Assembly: GCF_003369795.1 (NCBI RefSeq)
Contig: NZ_CP026730.1
Span: 558,001 to 622,000 of the forward strand
From: Streptomyces sp. CB09001
Lineage (GTDB): Bacteria > Actinomycetota > Actinomycetes > Streptomycetales > Streptomycetaceae
Length of the DNA stretch: 64,000 bases
Direction: 5' to 3'
Shown: piece by piece, positions 61,301-64,000 of the stretch
Numbering within the stretch: the stretch's first letter is position 1
Layout: every line of letters starts with the position of its first letter
Translations under genes and position numbers: made by a program
The notes under the pieces: generated by a model
The model's database searches: none
What the model saw: the letters and a program-made list of their open reading frames with translations, nothing else
What the model was told of the DNA's origin: nothing

Positions 61301-62965
61301 TCAGCCGACCAGCGCGGGGAGGGCGGCCCGGTCCAGCTTGCCGTTGCGGTTGACCGGAAGCCGCGGCACGAAGACGAACGAAGCAGGAATCATGTGGGCC
61401 GGCAGCTTCCGGGCCAACTCGGCGTGGAGCACGGCCGGCTCCGGTCCGGTTCCGGGTTCTGCCACGACGCAGGCCACGAGCTCCTTGTCCCCGGACGTCC
61501 GCTCGACGGCGACGACCGCGCAGCCCCGCACTCCCGCGCAAAGACCGAGCGCGACCTCGACCTCGCCCAGTTCGATCCGAAAGCCCCGGATCTTCACCTG
61601 GTCGTCGATGCGGCCCAGGTACTCCAACGCACCGTCCTGCCGCTGGCGCGCAAGGTCGCCGGTGCGGTACATCCGTGTGCCCGGGAGACCGTGCGGGTCG
61701 GGGAGGAATCGTTCGGCGGTCAGCGCGGGGCAGCCCGCGTATCCCCGTGCCAGCCCGGTGCCGGAGATGAACAGTTCCCCCGGCTCGCCGGTCGCAACCG
61801 GGTTCAGCTCCGCGTCGAGTACGTACATCCTGGTGTTCCAGATGGGACGTCCGATGGGCACCACGCTCGGGTTCCGCTCCTCCGCACAGTTCCACCACGT
61901 CACGTCGATGGCCGCTTCGGTGGGTCCGTAGAGGTTGAACAGCGGGACGTTCAGCTGCGCCTCGAATCTCTTGTGCAGTGCGGGGCTGAGCGCCTCCCCG
62001 CTGCATACGACACGCCGCAGACCCCGGGCATCACGCGAGGTGGGCTCCTCGAGGAAGAGGCCGAGCATGGACGGCACGAAATGCACGGTCGTGATCCGCT
62101 CGTCCCGGATCAGCCGCACCAGATAGCGGGGGTCCTTGTGTCCCCCGGGTACGGCGACCACCAGCGTCGCCCCGACCGACAAGGGCCAGAGCAGTTCCCA
62201 CACGGAGACATCGAACCCGATCGGCGTCTTGTGCAGGACCCGGTCCTCACCGGTCAGGGCGAACACGGACTGCATCCACAACAGCCGGTTGACGAGTCCC
62301 GCATGGGAGTTCACCACCGCCTTGGGAACGCCTGTCGAGCCGGAGGTGAAGATCAGCGTCGCCGCCCCGAGCGACGTGAGGGAACCTCCTCGGTCCCCGT
62401 CGGTCAGTGCCCCTCCGGGCTGGGCCGCCACCTTCCGCACGGTGTCCGGGTCGTCGAGCAGCACCAACGGCACCGTGTCCCCCCGTGAGAGCCTGCCGGC
62501 TGCACGGCTCAGGGTCAGGACCATCGTCGGCCGGGCGCTGGTCAGCATGAGGTCCGTGCGCGGCGGGGGGTTCTCCGGTCCGAGGGGGAAGTAGACCGCG
62601 CCCGCTTTGAGAATCGCGAGGACGGACTCCACCAGGAGCACCGACCGAGGCAGCGCCACCGCGACCGCTGTCTCCGGCCCGGCTCCGTGCGCGACCAGGA
62701 AGCGGGCGAGACGGTTCGCACGCGTGTTGAGTTCGGCGTAGGTGAGAGTGACGTCCTCGTACACGACAGCCGGTGCTGTCGGCGTCCTGGTCGCCTGCTC
62801 CTCGAAGAGCAGCGAAAGACTCAGCTCGGGCAGGGGATGGACCGTGTCGTTCCAAGCGGTCGGCACCCGGCCCTCCCCCGGGGCGTCACCGGGCACACGC
62901 TTCTGCGCCGTGCGGTGTCCCGACTCCGCGTGGGCCGCGGCTTTCGGGGTGATACGCCTCGTCAT
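61301..62965 (-). CDS. Free-standing NRPS adenylation domain, predicted L-serine
   Basis: This is a 554-residue protein from ATG 62965, overlapping the LOG stop (ATGA). Core motifs: IFTSGSTGVPKAV (A3), FDVSVWELLWPL (A4), NLYGPTEAAIDVTWW (A5), YRTGDLARQ (A7), GRIDDQVKIRGFRIELGEVE (A8) and NRNGKLDR (A10 Lys). Reading the specificity positions by eye gives D-V-W-H-V-S-L-I-D-K, close to known serine codes (D-V-W-H-L/F-S-L-I/V-D-K). The protein stops right after A10 and has no carrier domain. It must load a PCP elsewhere, possibly in the upstream NRPS protein that continues beyond the window. Confidence 0.9.
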   Translation of the reverse strand: MTRRITPKAAAHAESGHRTAQKRVPGDAPGEGRVPTAWNDTVHPLPELSLSLLFEEQATRTPTAPAVVYEDVTLTYAELNTRANRLARFLVAHGAGPETAVAVALPRSVLLVESVLAILKAGAVYFPLGPENPPPRTDLMLTSARPTMVLTLSRAAGRLSRGDTVPLVLLDDPDTVRKVAAQPGGALTDGDRGGSLTSLGAATLIFTSGSTGVPKAVVNSHAGLVNRLLWMQSVFALTGEDRVLHKTPIGFDVSVWELLWPLSVGATLVVAVPGGHKDPRYLVRLIRDERITTVHFVPSMLGLFLEEPTSRDARGLRRVVCSGEALSPALHKRFEAQLNVPLFNLYGPTEAAIDVTWWNCAEERNPSVVPIGRPIWNTRMYVLDAELNPVATGEPGELFISGTGLARGYAGCPALTAERFLPDPHGLPGTRMYRTGDLARQRQDGALEYLGRIDDQVKIRGFRIELGEVEVALGLCAGVRGCAVVAVERTSGDKELVACVVAEPGTGPEPAVLHAELARKLPAHMIPASFVFVPRLPVNRNGKLDRAALPALVG

Positions 62966-63555
62966 GTCGTCACCTTGTCCTCAACGATGCGCATGGCTTC
63001 CTGTGCCGTGTACGCGAGCTCGAACGGGGGAGTGCCGGCCACGACGAAACCCCTCTTGTGGATGTCGCTGATGAGGTCTCGGAACTGCTCCCAGAAGCCG
63101 CCGGAGTCGAGCAGCACCAAGGGTTTGCGATGCAGTCCGAGCTGCGCCCGCGCCACGACTTCGAGGATGCCGTCCAGCGTGCCGTATCCACCGGGCAGGG
63201 CGATGAAGGCATCGGCACTGGCCATCATCCGCAGCTTGCGGTCGGTGAGGTCCCGCGTCAGCATCAGTGTCTGGACGGGAGCTCCCGCCGCATGCTCACG
63301 TTCGTGGAGGAAGACCGGCAGGACTCCCATGATCGGGCCGCCGCGCTGCGCGGCGCCTCGGGCCACGGCACCCATCAGGCCGCTGCCGCCGGCGCCGTAC
63401 ACCAGTACGTGGCCCCTGCCCGCGATCTGGGCACCGAGTTCACCGGCGAGCCGCTGTGTCCCGGCGTCCTGCCCGGGTTCGACGCCACAGAACACACAGA
63501 TGGCCAGTCGCTTCGAGGCACGCGCCTCACTTGTGTGGGATGCGCTCGCTGACAT
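62962..63555 (-). CDS. LOG-family protein, second copy, lacking the catalytic Glu
   Basis: This is a 197-residue protein. ATG 63555, ten bases after the upstream NRPS stop, is preferred over a start 26 codons earlier that would lie inside the NRPS frame. VFCGVEPG, YGAGGSGLMGAVA and LTDRKLRMMASADAFIALPG match the LOG fold. The signature then reads PGGYGTLDG instead of PGGxGTxxE, so the catalytic Glu is Gly (GGC on the coding strand). The Arg is kept. It may be a non-hydrolytic nucleotide-binding protein or have altered chemistry. Its position between two NRPS genes ties it to peptide assembly. Confidence 0.87.
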   Translation of the reverse strand: MSASASHTSEARASKRLAICVFCGVEPGQDAGTQRLAGELGAQIAGRGHVLVYGAGGSGLMGAVARGAAQRGGPIMGVLPVFLHEREHAAGAPVQTLMLTRDLTDRKLRMMASADAFIALPGGYGTLDGILEVVARAQLGLHRKPLVLLDSGGFWEQFRDLISDIHKRGFVVAGTPPFELAYTAQEAMRIVEDKVTT

Positions 63556-63565
63556 GGGTCGGCTC

Positions 63566-64000
63566 TCAGCTCCGCGAATGGGAAAGGGTGGCCCCCAGGG
63601 CCGTGGGCGGCCTCTCGGCTCCGAGTACGTCACGGACTCGCCGATGCCCCTCGGGGGCCGCCGCCAGTTCCGTGAGGACTCCTTCCACCGCGGCCATCAC
63701 GCTCGATGCGGCGGACGGGGAGTGGGTGCGCCGGTCGAACAGGAGCCGGAGCCGGAGGCGATCAGCGTCTTTGAGACAGAAGGTCAGGGGGTAGCCGGTG
63801 CTCTCCGTGATCTCATCGACGGAGAGCGTCGTGCCGGATCCGTCGTCCAGCCGGTCCGGGTACCCCTCGACGACGACAATGCTGTCGAACAAGGCTGTCC
63901 GTGGCGGTGCACCGCTCCAGGCATTGACGTCCGTGAGCGCGCTGTGACCGTGTTCCCTGATCTCGAGATGGCGTGCTTGCACATCCTTGAGGAGTTCGGC
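63566..64000 (-). CDS. NRPS condensation domain, C-terminal part (gene continues past the right edge)
   Basis: The frame is open from 64000 to the stop at 63566 (145 residues visible). The segments LLKDVQARHLEIREHGHSALTDVNAW, split over the edge, FDSIVVVEGYP and GYPLTFCLKDADRLRLRLLFD match the second half of a condensation domain. The protein ends directly after it, so this NRPS terminates with C rather than PCP or TE. Its upstream domains are outside the window. With the LOG and A-domain genes it forms one tightly packed operon and a split NRPS. Confidence 0.85.
   Translation of the reverse strand, partial: AELLKDVQARHLEIREHGHSALTDVNAWSGAPPRTALFDSIVVVEGYPDRLDDGSGTTLSVDEITESTGYPLTFCLKDADRLRLRLLFDRRTHSPSAASSVMAAVEGVLTELAAAPEGHRRVRDVLGAERPPTALGATLSHSRS

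Overview
The window is about 72% GC by eye, with codons ending mostly in G/C and gene families typical of Streptomyces: an XRE/DUF397 pair, an RsbW-like ATPase, a SARP regulator and a Tap-type peptidase. The first 25.8 kb looks like ordinary chromosome. The order tap-like peptidase, clpP, bioF/bioBAD, CNNM pair, purB resembles what I recall of the S. coelicolor SCO12xx region, but I could not align it here.

Region 1 (1-25.8 kb, housekeeping). It holds the end of an MFS transporter, a secreted M4-M28-chitin-binding fusion peptidase, and an XRE/TPR-like regulator broken by a one-base homopolymer frameshift. Next are an acyltransferase, a sugar-epimerase-like protein and a secreted tripeptidyl aminopeptidase. 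An orphan Phd/YefM antitoxin is divergent from a clpP paralogue across a TGTACA-type operator. A c-di-AMP (ydaO) riboswitch precedes an NlpC/P60 hydrolase. Then come the ATPase/XRE/DUF397 regulatory trio, the biotin genes (bioF divergent from bioB-bioA-bioD), a methyltransferase, an RHH/Doc-like toxin-antitoxin pair, a GNAT, two CNNM/CorC membrane proteins, an SGNH hydrolase and purB.

Region 2 (26.3-64.0 kb, biosynthetic cluster that continues past the right edge). One rightward operon (26.5-51.6 kb) encodes an aminotransferase, a P450, and two modular PKS proteins with a loading AT-ACP and three extension modules (methylmalonyl/DH-KR, malonyl/DH-KR, malonyl/DH-ER-KR). It also encodes an unusual thioesterase::FMN alpha-hydroxy-acid-oxidase fusion and an M20 carbamoylase-like amidohydrolase. 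Leftward genes follow: a type II thioesterase, a LOG-family protein, a 980-residue SARP/NB-ARC/TPR regulator and an AraC regulator. A rightward two-component system has a tandem sensor whose second half is degenerate. At the right edge a leftward operon holds the end of an NRPS condensation domain, a second LOG-family protein lacking the usual catalytic Glu, and a free-standing adenylation domain whose code reads as serine.

Working model (inference). The PKS makes a short dienoic acid. The P450, FMN oxidase and aminotransferase convert it into an alpha-hydroxy, then alpha-keto, then alpha-amino acid. A split serine-activating NRPS may then use that building block. The operon and the SARP gene share a 57-bp promoter-region element in matching orientation, so they are probably co-regulated. 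I do not recognise the product; the gene combination is the strongest candidate for something undescribed here.
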